DNA of 64,000 bases from Eublepharis macularius (lineage: Eukaryota; Chordata; Lepidosauria; Squamata; Eublepharidae). The translations under genes and the position numbers were made by a program. The stretch lies in the NCBI RefSeq assembly GCF_028583425.1, contig NC_072801.1, positions 66,293,766-66,357,765 on the forward strand. The letters run 5' to 3'. The notes under the pieces were generated by a model. It was not told where the DNA came from and made no database searches. It saw only the letters and a program-made list of their open reading frames with translations. Within the stretch, counting starts at the first letter, position 1, and each line of letters begins with the position of its first letter. Shown piece after piece: positions 10,791 to 21,044 of the stretch.

Positions 10791-11395
10791 ATGCCCACAC
10801 CCAACTTAACGCAGCTGATATCAAGAGTGGAGCAGGTGGCAAGGCCCTCTCCCCGCCTTAACCCAGTTGGTGTTACGAGCACAGCAGGTGGCAATACCTA
10901 GCCCCCACCTTAACCCAGCTGGTATCAGCAATGGAGCAGGTGGCAATGCTTGGCCCCCTTTGAACCAGCTGGGATCAGAAGCAGAGCAGTTGGCAATGCC
11001 TGCCTTAAACGAGCTACTATTAGGAGATGAGAAGGTGGCAATGCCCTCTCCCCGCCTCAACTCAGCTGGTAATAGGTGTGAAGCAGATGGAAATGCCACT
11101 CCTGGCCTTAACCCAGCTGGTATTAGGAGTGGAGCAGGTGGCAATGCCTATTCCCCTTCACCAAGCTGGTATTAGGAGTGGAGCAGGTGGCAATGCCCAC
11201 TCCCCTTTCACCCAGCTGAGATCAGAAGTAGGTAGGTACAAAAAGGCTCCACTCCTAATAACCCAGCTGTTACTAGGAGAGGAGCAGGTGACAATGCCAC
11301 CCTGGCATTAACCCAGCATTAACCCAGCTGGTAATAGGAGTGGAGCAGGTGGCAATGCCCATTCCCCTTCACCCAGCTGGGATCAGAAGCACGTA
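10783..11395 (+). repeat. Minisatellite, about 11 units of 45-60 bp (spacer 1)
   Basis: Recurring core GGAGCAGGTGGCAATGCC preceded by AACCCAGCTGGTATTAGGAG, with variable pyrimidine-rich spacers. Both strands stay open through it and give LIPAGLR-type repeats; these frames are artefacts of the repeat. Present with small changes in all three spacers. Confidence 0.85.
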
Positions 11396-12170
11396 GGTAC
11401 AAAAAGAACAAAGGCAACCAAGGGTAGAAAAAACTTTTAAATCCTTATTTCATATATGGAATTTAATCTGCAAACATTATTAAAGTGACTCAGTGCAAAC
11501 GATTCTTTGAATGTACATTGAAAATCAAATGCAAAACTACCAAGTTCTCACTGAGTAATAATAAATACAGAATGCTCAGTTTTACACAATGTTAGTCAAA
11601 TGCCACTCATTCAGACAGTCCAGTTGGATAACCTGAAGTGGCAATAAAGTCCAACGTGGTCAGTTGCATTCGTTATATCTTAGAACTGTTGTCTTCATTT
11701 GAGTCTTATGAAGAATTAATTAGAAGATGGCAAGCATCCAAGGTCTAAGGGACCCGACAAGGTACTGGTTAAAATCACCCTTGTTTACGAGGAGCCAGCT
11801 TCATCAGGGGTCAGGGAGACCTTGCCATCAAAGCACCACGCTGATGCTTCGCTTCTCTCCAGCGGCAGCCAGACGCACCCTCTCCTGGAGCTAGGAGTAT
11901 GAACACTGGGGGCTTACCTGTGCCCTGTAATTATCAAAATTACAGTGATTAAACTCAGCTTCCCATGCATTACCTGATGTCACCTGCTAAATGAATTACA
12001 AAATAAGTCATATTAAACTCCATCGGTTGTGAAACGTCAAACCAGTCTGGATCACAGTGAGATGGGAGGTTACCGAGAAGCAGGCAGAGCTGCCTCCAAT
12101 GAAATCCTGAAATTATGGCTTAGAGGGAAAACCCGGGCAGGAATAGCATTGATCAGTGTCTTGAGAGCAG
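11396..12170 (+). other. Upstream region of V2R gene 2
   Basis: No gene or repeat recognised. Sequence is conserved upstream of genes 3 and 4 (24448-25223 and 61191-61966), so it contains whatever promoter is shared. No confident TATA box could be assigned. Confidence 0.5.
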
Positions 12171-12457
12171 ATGTCGTCGTTGCCCTCCCCGGCTGAGGTG
12201 CTGGTCACAAAGCAGGAGGTCGGCTTGAACTGGAGCAGAAAGCTGCAAACAGTCAAATGGCTTTTATTAGTGTTATTCCTCCTCTTGCTTCCCCCTCAGG
12301 CTTTCAACAGAAATTTGAGTTCTTCCGTGTGCAGGAAATATAAATTGGTTTCACGTATAACCGAGTATGTTGTTATTGGTGAATTTGTCTCTCTTTCATT
12401 TGGAGAAATGGAAATCAACAACTTTACCGACAAGGGATCCGATTTCCCACGAAACTG
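12171..12457 (+). CDS. V2R gene 2, exon 1 (signal peptide)
   Basis: 287 bp from ATG to a GTAAGC donor, phase 2 out. It encodes a 29-residue N-terminal region with no second Met, a hydrophobic core [11 protein letters not shown] and PPQA, the likely signal cleavage region, then the start of the ligand domain (SSVCRKYKLVS...[13 protein letters not shown]). An in-frame stop precedes the ATG in gene 3. It differs from genes 3 and 4 in a tight group of residues after the first cysteine. Confidence 0.8.
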
Positions 12458-12814
12458 GTAAGCCCCCGTCAGTGATGAAACCATCTGCAGTGTTTCTTAA
12501 AATAACTCCTGTCGCTTGTAGAGAATTCAAGTCTAAATGATTTCAGAGAGATTCAGAAGAAGGAAAGCTTCTTCACAGAGGCTTTTCTATGCAGGTCCAC
12601 AAAAGGAGAGGATGGGTCTTGTTTGCCTAGGTGCAACATTTTGAGCACGCAGGAGAATTGTTTACCATGAGTCTTTGTCATGTGCCCTTTTAGGGAAAGG
12701 CCTGCAAATCGGCACCTTTCTGAAGGAAAGGCCATCACAGTTCTAACTTGACAACTAAAACTTTGATACTATGTTGGGTACTAGGCTTTTCCATATAGCC
12801 AATTTACACCTTTG
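12458..12814 (+). other. Intron 1 of gene 2, 5' part
   Basis: Unrecognised intron sequence, near-identical in genes 3 and 4. Confidence 0.6.
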
Positions 12815-13000
12815 AGGAAGTCAGTAGGAAAAGAAGAAGATCTGAAATGAGGTGGCTTGACTCGCTGAAGGAAGCCATGGCCTCCAGTCTGCAAGATCTC
12901 AGCAAGGTTGTTAATGAGAGGATGTTCTGGAGGTCTTCCATTCATAAATTTATTATAAGTCAGAAGCGACCTGACAGCACGTAACATACACAATTCACAC
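12815..13000 (+). mobile_element. RTE/BovB-like LINE C-terminal fragment, intron 1 of gene 2
   Basis: Plus-strand translation [18 protein letters not shown] continues to [18 protein letters not shown] and SQKRPDST before a stop. The RWLDS...L..V..R..WR..H pattern is the familiar C-terminal tail of RTE/BovB-type LINE proteins. Shared by genes 3 and 4, so it predates the duplications. Confidence 0.6.
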
Positions 13001-13970
13001 ATTCAGTCATCGTGGAGGAGTGAAAAGAAAAATCATTCATGTATGAATTTGAACCAAAACCAGTTCCCCATATTTCTCAGCTTTACTAATGGCAATGCAG
13101 TGAGATAAACAAAAGGAGTAACCTCAGGTCTCCATTTTGCAGTAGATGCCAAATGACCTAACCTCCATCTTGGAAAATACTTTAAAACTTTTATTTGAAT
13201 TCTTCAATCACACCACAGTTTTGAGTTCCTGCAAGGCACAGAATTCTGTCTTTTTTTCTGGACAAGCTCATTGTCTTTTGTAAGTAGAGGTGTTAGTGTC
13301 ATAATTCACAATCCTGCAACCCATATGCGTAGACCGCAGAAACAAATTGGGACATTCTGCCATCTTCTGAGAATCTGCCCTGCCCTGCACAGCTGCCAAG
13401 TTAACACAGTGCTGCTCTGCAGAATGCCCGTCAACCTATCCAGGCATGGCTCACTCTTAAATCCCTGCAGAGTAACCTGTCCAGGCAACAGATTCAGAGA
13501 CTCTGGCAGGAAAATCAGAGGCCACCTCCCCCCTCCCATTTCTGCTACTTATTATTATCATGTTTTCCATGAAACACACATCCCCTATTTTTACAGTGAT
13601 GATGATATGACTCTTTGGCTAAGTATCTGTGCCAGAATTTTCTTCTTTTCTTTTTGATTACTGGGTTTGTGGTGGGTAGAGGCATCAGGGTTTCAAAGGT
13701 GTTTTTTGCTAGTTAGCAGGAGGATAGTTTGTATGAATGACGTCCCTGCTGCAAAGCCTTAGAAATGCAGATGACCCCGGCTGAAAGAGGGACAGGTGTG
13801 TCCTGAGAGCACACAATCCATGGGGACATTTTGAGTCTTTGAAGTTGCCTGAATTGTCTGGTCTCTTCCTGTCTCTGCCTGGCAGATTTCAAGGGAGAGC
13901 GGTTCTTGGGGGTTTCAGAGAACATCTTGGGAAAAGCAAGTTATTAAAGGGTGTGAACATTTCATTGCAG
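13001..13970 (+). other. Intron 1 of gene 2, 3' part
   Basis: No feature recognised apart from the pyrimidine tract and TTGCAG acceptor at the end. Conserved in genes 3 and 4. Confidence 0.6.
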
Positions 13971-14262
13971 GTTAATCCCTAAAAACTACCAGCACTTTTG
14001 GGCCTTTGATTTTGCTGTGGATGAGATCAACCAGAATACACATCTCTTGCCCAACATCACACTGAAATACCTCTTTGGAAATAATTATTTTAATACCTTT
14101 GTTGCTAGTAAGAACACTTGGTTACTTCTGGAAAACTACCAGGGGAATCCCACCAATTACAACTGTGAGACTCAGAAGAGTATAATGGCTGTTGTAGGTG
14201 CCCTCTCCTCTCAAAACTCAATTCAGATAGCCCACATGATAACAAACTACAAGATCCCACAG
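13971..14262 (+). CDS. V2R gene 2, exon 2
   Basis: 292 bp between a TTGCAG acceptor and a GTATGC donor. In frame after a split Trp codon it reads [20 protein letters not shown], then [29 protein letters not shown] and ends NYKIPQ, the lobe-1 portion of the Venus-flytrap domain and the normal V2R exon 2 boundary. Open. Confidence 0.9.
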
Positions 14263-14981
14263 GTATGCACGCTCAGAGGAATGTGTGTAGCAGTCACTTG
14301 GTAGCAGAGTAGCTCAAACTGTCCCCCAAAACTGTTCCTTTACCAACAACAGAGGCTGTAGTCTCAATAAACGAACACTTCATAACATTTCAGATGATTT
14401 TGTTCCTGCATATCTAGGGCCCTTTGTAGGGCTGCATTCCCCTTCTTCTCATACCATGTGGTGAGGACTGACTAAGCAGAAGTTTTAATGACTCCCCCTC
14501 CCCCCTTTAATGTCTTGGAAGATCATCACTATAATTCCTGAGGTCTCATGGAAGGCTTGGCTAAAAATCCTTCCCAGCCTCTTTCTTCCACATCGGACTC
14601 TATCTCAGTCCCAGAGTTCATAGTAAGATTTGGAGAAACAGGAGAAACCAGGCTTTCAGGGTTCCAGCTGAAATGATGACTTTTGGGTGGTGGAACCATT
14701 TGGTGGAGCAATTCATTGCACCAAAAACAGAACTCGTGGCTTATAAAACAATGCTCTCTCTCAATAATTTATTTTCTTTATATTAGCTTAGTTAAAAGAT
14801 AATAGAAATCTGCTTTTTTTTTAAAAAAAAAAAGTATATATGTGCGAAACCAGCAATTAATTGTTTTTTGTTTTGACGCTAATGCGGGGATTAAATTCAT
14901 TGCATCAGAGATGTAAGTCTTGATTTAAATAACTGAGTGATGCATTTCTCCATATTAAAAGTATATTTTTACTCCTATAAG
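14263..14981 (+). other. Intron 2 of gene 2
   Basis: No gene. Contains an A/T-run around 14810-14840 and ends in an ATAAG acceptor (AAG rather than CAG), which is the same in gene 3. Confidence 0.7.
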
Positions 14982-15818
14982 CTAAGTTATGGCTCCTTTG
15001 ATCCAGTGCTGAGTGATAAGATTAAGTTCCCTTTTTTCTATCGGATGGTTCCCAGCGAAAACGCTCAGTATGTGGGGATCGTTCAGCTGCTCAAGCATTT
15101 TGGATGGACGTGGGTCGGCCTCCTCACGTCCGATGATGAGAGTGGAGAAACCTTTCTGCAAACCCTGAGACCCAGGCTCCTCCAGAACAACATTTGTCTT
15201 GCTTTCACACAACTGATGCCAATTTTACTGGATTATAAACCAAGTAAAAGCAGAGACAATATCTTTTTTTCTCTCTGGTTGAATGAAGTAAATGTCATCC
15301 TTGTCCATGGGGATTTTCTGTCCATGAATGTTTTACGACTAATTCTACTTGAATATGAATTTGGTGGCCTGCCTACAATGCAGAGGGTATGGGTCATAAC
15401 TGCAAAGTGGGATTTCACAGCGGTGGTTGCTTGGGACGGTTTCCCCACCCAATCCCTCAATGGTACCTTGTCCTTTAACCTGCATACAAACGTGGTACCA
15501 GGATTTGAGGAGTTCCTTGAGAACCTAGGCCCTTTGATGTTTCCTTTGATCATTGATTTCTGGGTAAGATCTTTTCAGTGTTCTTTCCCAGAGTTTATGC
15601 AACTTTTACCAAACCTTCCCCTCTGTACTGGGAAAGAGAAACTGAGGAGTCTCCCTGGATCTGTCTTCGAAATGAGAATGTCAGGTGAGAGATATAGCAG
15701 CTATAATGCTGTTTATGCTGTAGCACATGCTTTCCATGCCCTGCATTCCTCGATTGTCAAACGGAGAGCAAAGAGACATGGAGACAGGTGGACATTTCAG
15801 AACGTACAGCCATGGCAG
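14982..15818 (+). CDS. V2R gene 2, exon 3 (main ligand-binding exon)
   Basis: 837 bp (279 codons), phase 0 at both ends, starting [20 protein letters not shown] and ending [10 protein letters not shown] before GTAAGT. It encodes most of the Venus-flytrap domain, including FGWTWVGLL. Fully open. Compared with gene 3, 30 of the differences fall between 15330 and 15598, where 18 residues change; the rest of the exon has only a handful. Confidence 0.92.
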
Positions 15819-16140
15819 GTAAGTCTAAGTTCCTGTTTTGTCACACATCATTATTGTTCTGGATATCAAAAAGTATTAAGTTATGGTCTTTTTAAAGGAG
15901 TTAAGAAATACCCAGAACATCACCCCAGGATTCACATCAAAATTACAAGAATTGGCTCTGCATTCTATAAGCTGTCAAGAGCCTTTCTTTAATTTAACAG
16001 GGAACCAAAAATGGGAAAGGTACAGAGCAAGAACTCAGAGTCTCTCTACAAGAGACCTCTTATACGAGTCTGCTCAAGTGAAGGGAGATGCAATGATAGC
16101 TGGGAAGAATTCTTTAAATGACAGAAGTAAAGGCTCTATC
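15819..16140 (+). other. Retained part of intron 3, gene 2
   Basis: Matches 28868-29189 of gene 3. An ORF continues from exon 3 through the donor to a stop ending at 15992. Confidence 0.8.
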
Positions 16141-16167
16141 AGTTTCATCTCTCTAGAGCCCCAGAGG
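16141..16167. repeat. Left-arm remnant of a palindromic MITE at the deletion junction
   Basis: AGTTTCATCTCTCTAGAGCC is the left arm of the inverted-repeat element seen whole at 29190-29350 in gene 3. Homology to gene 3 stops after CAGAGG at 16167. Confidence 0.8.
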
Positions 16168-16646
16168 CACCCGCACTGCCTTTTGTCTTTTGCCTTTCCC
16201 CAGGACAAGGGGCGGCCGGCTTGCCCACGTGCCCCTTGTCCTGGGGAAAGGCAAACAGTGCAGGCAGCCTCCCAGCCTCTCGCGCTGCCTTTTGCCTTTC
16301 CTTTGTGCCCACCCCCTTCCCCATCCCTCCCCTGGGTTGCTGCTCCATGCTTGGAAGGAAGCCTGCTAATCAAGGAAAGCTGGGCTTCCATTCGTGTTTT
16401 GAGGGTGACAGAAGGAGGGCAAACACAGCTCATTTCATTGACTCCAGTGCCCCGGGAATAAATTACTAGTGCCAGAGTGTCTGCAATTCTGAACAGAAAC
16501 TGACCCATCTGATCAAGTCCTGAACAAGCAAACTCCCGACTGCCGGAACGGTTGCCATGGACAGAACCGATTAGCTGAGTCATGATGGAGCAAATGCTAA
16601 AATCGGGGAGTTTTTGAAATTGTAATTCAGATCGTGCCCATCTCTA
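16168..16646. mobile_element. hAT-like non-autonomous element, right part (gene 2)
   Basis: Begins at the deletion junction inside a hairpin array and continues to a terminal GCCCATCTCTA followed by GTGGTAAC (16647-16654). In gene 3 the same 8-bp GTGGTAAC lies left of the intact element. It carries a perfect 24-bp inverted repeat (arms 16190-16213 and 16231-16254, 17-nt loop). Confidence 0.8.
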
Positions 16647-16654
16647 GTGGTAAC

Positions 16655-17082
16655 TGCCAGGAAGAAGAGAACAGGAAATGGGTGTACACACCGGTACCTC
16701 CATTGTGGTTACTACAGTCATTGTTCTTTGCATTGCCTCAATGTTCTTCTACTTACCTTCATTTGGATCCTGAGTGGACTTAGTGTATATCTCCATTTGT
16801 GAACATCTCCAGTTTGACTGTTACAATTGCATACATTTGTATCCTGCACGGTCACTTTGAGTTGCATTTATTGTATTTTTGCACTTTGCACTTTATTGTC
16901 ATTCAATTGACTGCTTTTCCATGCCTGGTGTGTATTGGCAGCTGTAGCTGTATTATGATGTTTTGCTTGCACTAATGAACATTCAGTTTCTTTATTTGTG
17001 GTTTATTGTGTCTAGTTAGTATATCACGGTGCTCTATGAGCTCTTCTTGCCTTGTTCTCCTGTGATTCTCTCTGTTTGGTTT
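16655..17082 (+). mobile_element. PLE-B right terminal region (gene 2 copy)
   Basis: Corresponds to 48791-49117 plus 53354-53454 of gene 3, without the PLE-A insertion: TGCACTAATGAACA is present once near 16969-16982, the empty site. Ends at the 15-bp target duplication CTGGTAGGATATACC (17083-17097). Confidence 0.8.
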
Positions 17083-17097
17083 CTGGTAGGATATACC

Positions 17098-18244
17098 TGT
17101 AAGGTCGCGCAGCGCCGCATTCAGTTGTAGTTTCCAGATCAGGCCTGGGGTAGCCCAGTGTAGGGTGAGTTACAGTAATCTAGCCTGGAGGTGACCGTTG
17201 CATGGGTCACTGTAGCCAGGTCCTGGGGCATTAGGTAGGGGCAAGTTGCCTGATTTGACGGAGATGGAAAAATGCAGACTTGGCAACCACCATGACCTGG
17301 GCCTCCATCGATAGGGAGGCATCCAGGAGCAAGCCCAGACTCTTTGCCACTGGTAAAGTTGCCAGTGGTGTCCCATCCAGGGCAGGGAGCTGGATCCCAA
17401 CATCTGGCAGCCCCCATCCCAGCAGCAGGACCTCCATCTTCACCGGGTTCAATTTCAGCCTGCTCTGTTTCAACCATGCCATCACAGCTTCCAGAGCTCT
17501 GGCCAGATTGTCTGAGGCCATGTCTGGCTGGCCGTCCATCAACAGAAAAAGCTGGGTGTCATCTGTGTATTGATGACAGCCCAGCCCAAACCTCTGCATC
17601 AACTGGGTGAGGGGGCGCGTGTAGATGTTAAATAACATCGGGGAGAGTACCACCCCTTGCGGAACCCCACACAAGGGGTGACGGGGCGACAGATCTCCCC
17701 CGAGCACCACCCTCTGTCCCTGACGCTGGAGAAAGGAGACCAGCCACTGTACGGCTGTCCCCCTAATCCCCATGTCGGCGAGGTGGCTGGCCAGCAAGTC
17801 ATAGTTGACCATGTCAAATGCTACTGTGAGAACACAAGCAGTGCCGACCCGCCTCGATCCAGATGCCTACGAAGGTCATCTGTGAGGGCAATCAAGGCCG
17901 TCCCTGTCCCATGGCCAGGACGGAAGCCAGGCTGTAATGGGTCCAGGGCTACAGCATCATTCAGGAATTCCTGCAGTTGTACCGCCACCACCCGCTCAAT
18001 CACCTTGCCCAGGAATGGGAGGTTCAACACTGGACAGTAACTGGACGGGTCGGTGGGGTCCAAAGGTGTTTTTTTTCAGGAGGGGCCGCACCACTGCCTC
18101 CTTTAATTCTCCTGGAAAAACCCCAGAGCTCAGGGAGATGTTAACAATGGCTTCCAAATGGTCCCGTAGCCCCGCCAAGCTGGCCTTCACCAGTCAGGAT
18201 GGGCAAGGGTCCAGAGGACAGGTGGTTGGCCTCATTCCCTGCAG
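17098..18244 (-). mobile_element. CR1/L3-group LINE RT fragment (gene 2 copy)
   Basis: Minus-strand frames spell a reverse transcriptase of the CR1/L2/L3 group: [13 protein letters not shown], then [20 protein letters not shown] and YTDDTQLFL, running to a C-terminal [11 protein letters not shown]. Frameshifts separate the parts. It is 5'-truncated and near-identical to 53470-54616. In gene 1 the site is empty. Confidence 0.85.
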
Positions 18245-18793
18245 GATTGTTAAAGAAAAAAGAGAGAGTTTTACATTTGGGCCAATTCTAATACTCTCTT
18301 ATGTCAGGAACTGTTGTACAAATGGGTTTGAGAAAATCTCATTTCCTGAACCGAGGGAGGAAATAGGAGGCATGACATTGTATGGAAATGTCCTTGATAC
18401 TGATTGTACTAACCACATACTGTGTAAACTGCCTTGAGTCTCAGTGAGAAAGCTGGACAACAAACAAACAAACGAACAAACAAACAAACACACACACACA
18501 CACACACACACAAACAAACAAAGTGGTGTGCCTGCCCTGAACAAAAGGTTTTTCCCTCAAGGATACCCTTTTCTTCCTCTTCTTTCTCTCCCTATTACAT
18601 TTTCATAGAAGCTCTGTTGAGAGTATCTCCAGAATAAGGGAAACTAGCAATTAGTATTCCTGTATATATTAATGTCAGCATCTGATTACTACACACAAAG
18701 TAAAATTCTATGATCACATAAGTGATAAAGTTTTTGTGAAAGGTTAAACTTACAGAATATCTTTGTCACTGTGATCTTCCTTTTTAATTTCAG
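18245..18793 (+). other. Intron 5 3' part of gene 2 with (AAAC)/(CA) microsatellite
   Basis: Matches the region upstream of exon 6 in genes 1 and 3. A tetranucleotide/dinucleotide repeat of about 60 bp lies at 18461-18521. Ends in the normal TTTCAG acceptor. Confidence 0.8.
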
Positions 18794-19340
18794 ATGCTGA
18801 CTGTGGTTCTGGTCTTCATGGCCACCAAACCAGGAAATAGCATCATGAAATGGGCAGGGAGGAGCCTCGCCCATCTGTAATTATTTTCTGTTCTCTCATT
18901 CAAATGGGTATCTGCGCCACCTGGATAGCCACCTCTCCCCCATTCCCAGAGTTGGACATGCACTCCCAGATCAGCCAGATCACAGTGCAGTGCAACGAAG
19001 GCTCAGAGGTCATGTTCTACCTTGTCCTGGCCTACATGGGCTTTCTGGCCATCATCAGCTTCACTGTGGCTTTCTTTGCCCGAAAGTTGCCCGACACTTC
19101 AATGAAGCCAAGCTGATCACATTCAGCATGCTGCTCTTCTGCACTGTTTGGGTTTCCTTTGTCCCAACCTACTTGAGCACCAAAGGGAAGTACATGGTAG
19201 CTGTGGAGATCTTCTCCATCCAGGTCTCTAGTGCTGGCTTGTTGGGTTGCATCTTCTTCCCCAAATGCTACATTATTTTAGTGAAGTCTCAGCTGAACAC
19301 CCGGGAGCAGCTTGTTAGGAAGAAGAATGAGCTCACTTAG
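18794..19340 (+). pseudogene. V2R gene 2, exon 6 (truncated, frameshifted)
   Basis: After the acceptor only ATGCTGA matches the exon start; 18801 then matches 55543 of gene 3, so 362 bp (linker cysteines and helices 1-3) are gone and the frame is lost. Further 1-bp deletions lie near 18870 (GCCTCGCCCATCTG) and 19099 (GACACTTCAATG). The C-terminal PKCYIIL coding sequence and TAG remain. Confidence 0.95.
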
Positions 19341-19501
19341 TTCTTTATCTCTTTCTGCTCTTCAGACTTTTCTTTCTTCAGCTAGTTCTCTTCACATCTC
19401 TCTCTTAGTCTTAATCCAGAACTCTCCAATGAATACATGAGACAACAATGTGGCATTTAGATTTTGTTTTATTCAAACCCTGATCTCAATATTAAGATTT
19501 T
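19341..19501 (+). other. 3' flank of V2R gene 2
   Basis: Same as the flank of gene 3. Ends in ATTAAGATTTT (19491-19501), the left target duplication of the following L1. Confidence 0.8.
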
Positions 19502-21044
19502 TTTGAAAGTTTTTTATTTTTCAATACCTAACATACAATAACAGTAACTACAAAAGATTACAATAACACAAGGGAAGGAAAAGAGAGGAGAAAAATGAAA
19601 AAGGGAGGGGAGGGTGGAAAAAAGGGAAGGTAACCTACAAACACTAAACACTACACTTCAATGCTTTCCCTTCATACTGCCATAGTAAAGAAATAGCTTA
19701 ATAGAGTAATGATGGAGTGGTTGATCATACAGGATACAAATTACAATCGAATTCAAATTAAGTTTTCCTCCCCCTCCTGGGTCCCGGACACAATTCTCTC
19801 TGAGCAACTGCCGCCGCAGTGCTCATTTCCTCCCCCCCCCCCCTCCTCAGACTTCTCCCTTTCTTCTTGTTTGGTGCACTGAAATTCCAAATTTTTCTCC
19901 TCAAAATCCCTTAGTTGATCTTCTGATAGTATCTTATAGGTTTGATCTTTGTAACTAAACCAGATTCCTTCCAGAAATAACCATTTGTACTTTATTCCAC
20001 GTTCCCTCAGAAGAGCTGCGAGCTTCTTATACTTAAAACGTCTTTTCCGAACTAAAAATGGAACGTCCTTCAGTATCTTAACTTTATTACCCAAAAAGTC
20101 CAAATCCGCATTGTATGAATTATATAGGATGGTGTCTCGGATCCTTTTAGATGAAAAATCGATGATGATCTCGCGAGGCAGCTGACGCTTCGTTGCATAT
20201 TTTGAAGAAGCCCGGCGGACTTCCAAAATGGCGCTTTTAACCTCTTCTTTAGTTGCCTTCGCGGGTGTCGCCAGTAGTTCCGAGACCAGACCCCATAAAT
20301 CCTCATTTTCCTCCTCTTTCATGTTCTGGAGGTGCAAAATTGTCTGTGTTCGTTCCACTTGTAGCCCGATCAGCTGGTTCTCCACCAGCTTTAACTCTTT
20401 TTTTCGTAGCCTTCACGAGTGATGCACTTTCCCGGGCAGCCTTCTCTGCCCCCCCCTGCTGCTTCCTTAATGGTTTTCAGTTCGCTGTCAATTAAGCCCA
20501 CCCTTTGATCTGTTTCGTTCAGCTTGTCAACAAAGGGTTTTATGGCTTCAACAACCGCCCTGCGCACCAGTTCCTCGAGCGATTCTCCCTTCTGCAGGGC
20601 AGCCGAGATTGACTTACCCAGAGTGGGACTTTGTTTTTTCGCTGCCATTTTAGGGGGGGGGGACTGCCAGCCCAAATTCTGAAACTCAGCGAAGGGGAAG
20701 AACGAGCCTTCTTAGCTTCAGATCCCACCACTCCTTCACGTACGCTTGTAATAACAGAAGGGATTCGCTTACTTGCAGGCTTCCGCCTAGTTCTGTTCTT
20801 TGCCGTTTTCCATAGCCCGGCAGCACTCGAGGCGCCGCGCACGTCTGCCGGCCTCCATAGGGACAAACGGGCAATTTACCCCCCGCATTGATTCCGGGGG
20901 GTTCTTCCCGCAGCGTCCCGGACCCTGCCTCCCCGCCTGGGAGTCTTGGGGGCTAATCTTCACAGATCAGCTGCCCGGTCAGGGTGCTCGGGCGCTTCCT
21001 CTCAGACCCGCTGAGAGGAGCGTCCGACATGGCTGAGAAAATGA
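19502..21044 (-). mobile_element. ORF1-only (HAL1-like) L1 element, copy 1
   Basis: Minus-strand element of 1543 bp bounded by an 11-bp duplication (ATTMAGATTTT, 19491-19501 and 21045-21055; one mismatch here, perfect in copy 2). From its 5' end it has a GC-rich leader (about 21044-20650), one L1 ORF1 and a short 3' UTR with a terminal A-run; no ORF2 is present. Gene 1's flank shows the empty site at about 6430. Confidence 0.85.
19753..20648 (-). pseudogene. L1 ORF1 protein (coiled coil plus RNA-binding), frameshifted
   Basis: Starts MAAKKQSPTLGKSISAALQK at 20648. A hydrophilic helical N-terminus is followed by a heptad-rich stretch (LVENQLIGLQVERTQTILHL), a central domain with RQLPREIIIDFSSKRIRDTI and a C-terminal part (VPFLVRKRRFKYKKLAALLR) as in L1 ORF1 RNA chaperones. 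The frame changes in an A-run near 20395-20405; copy 2 has the same change, so it predates duplication. The C-terminus is low-complexity EEGGGG. Confidence 0.8.

Larger units (their letters stand above)
12171..19340 (+). pseudogene. V2R gene 2, deletion pseudogene
   Basis: Exons 1 (12171-12457), 2 (13971-14262) and 3 (14982-15818) are open and splice-compatible. Exons 4 and 5 are absent: sequence matching gene 3 intron 3 stops at 16167 and is joined to hAT-like sequence that in gene 3 lies in intron 5. Exon 6 (18794-19340) has a 362-bp internal deletion plus two 1-bp deletions. No seven-helix receptor can be made. Reading past the exon 3 donor gives 58 more codons to a stop at 15992, so an unspliced transcript could specify a soluble ligand-domain fragment; this is only a possibility. 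Confidence 0.92.

Noticed and set aside
10821-11311. Repetitive proline/alanine-rich ORFs across the spacer
   Set aside because: Open only because the 45-60-bp minisatellite lacks stops; start codons and frames are arbitrary.
10783-11395. CRISPR-like regular repeat/spacer pattern
   Set aside because: Repeats are variable in length and sequence, spacers are related to each other, and the context is a vertebrate gene cluster.
13271-13657. 128-codon ORF in intron 1 of gene 2 and its duplicates
   Set aside because: The third copy is truncated by a substitution to a stop, and the sequence is intronic with no domain.
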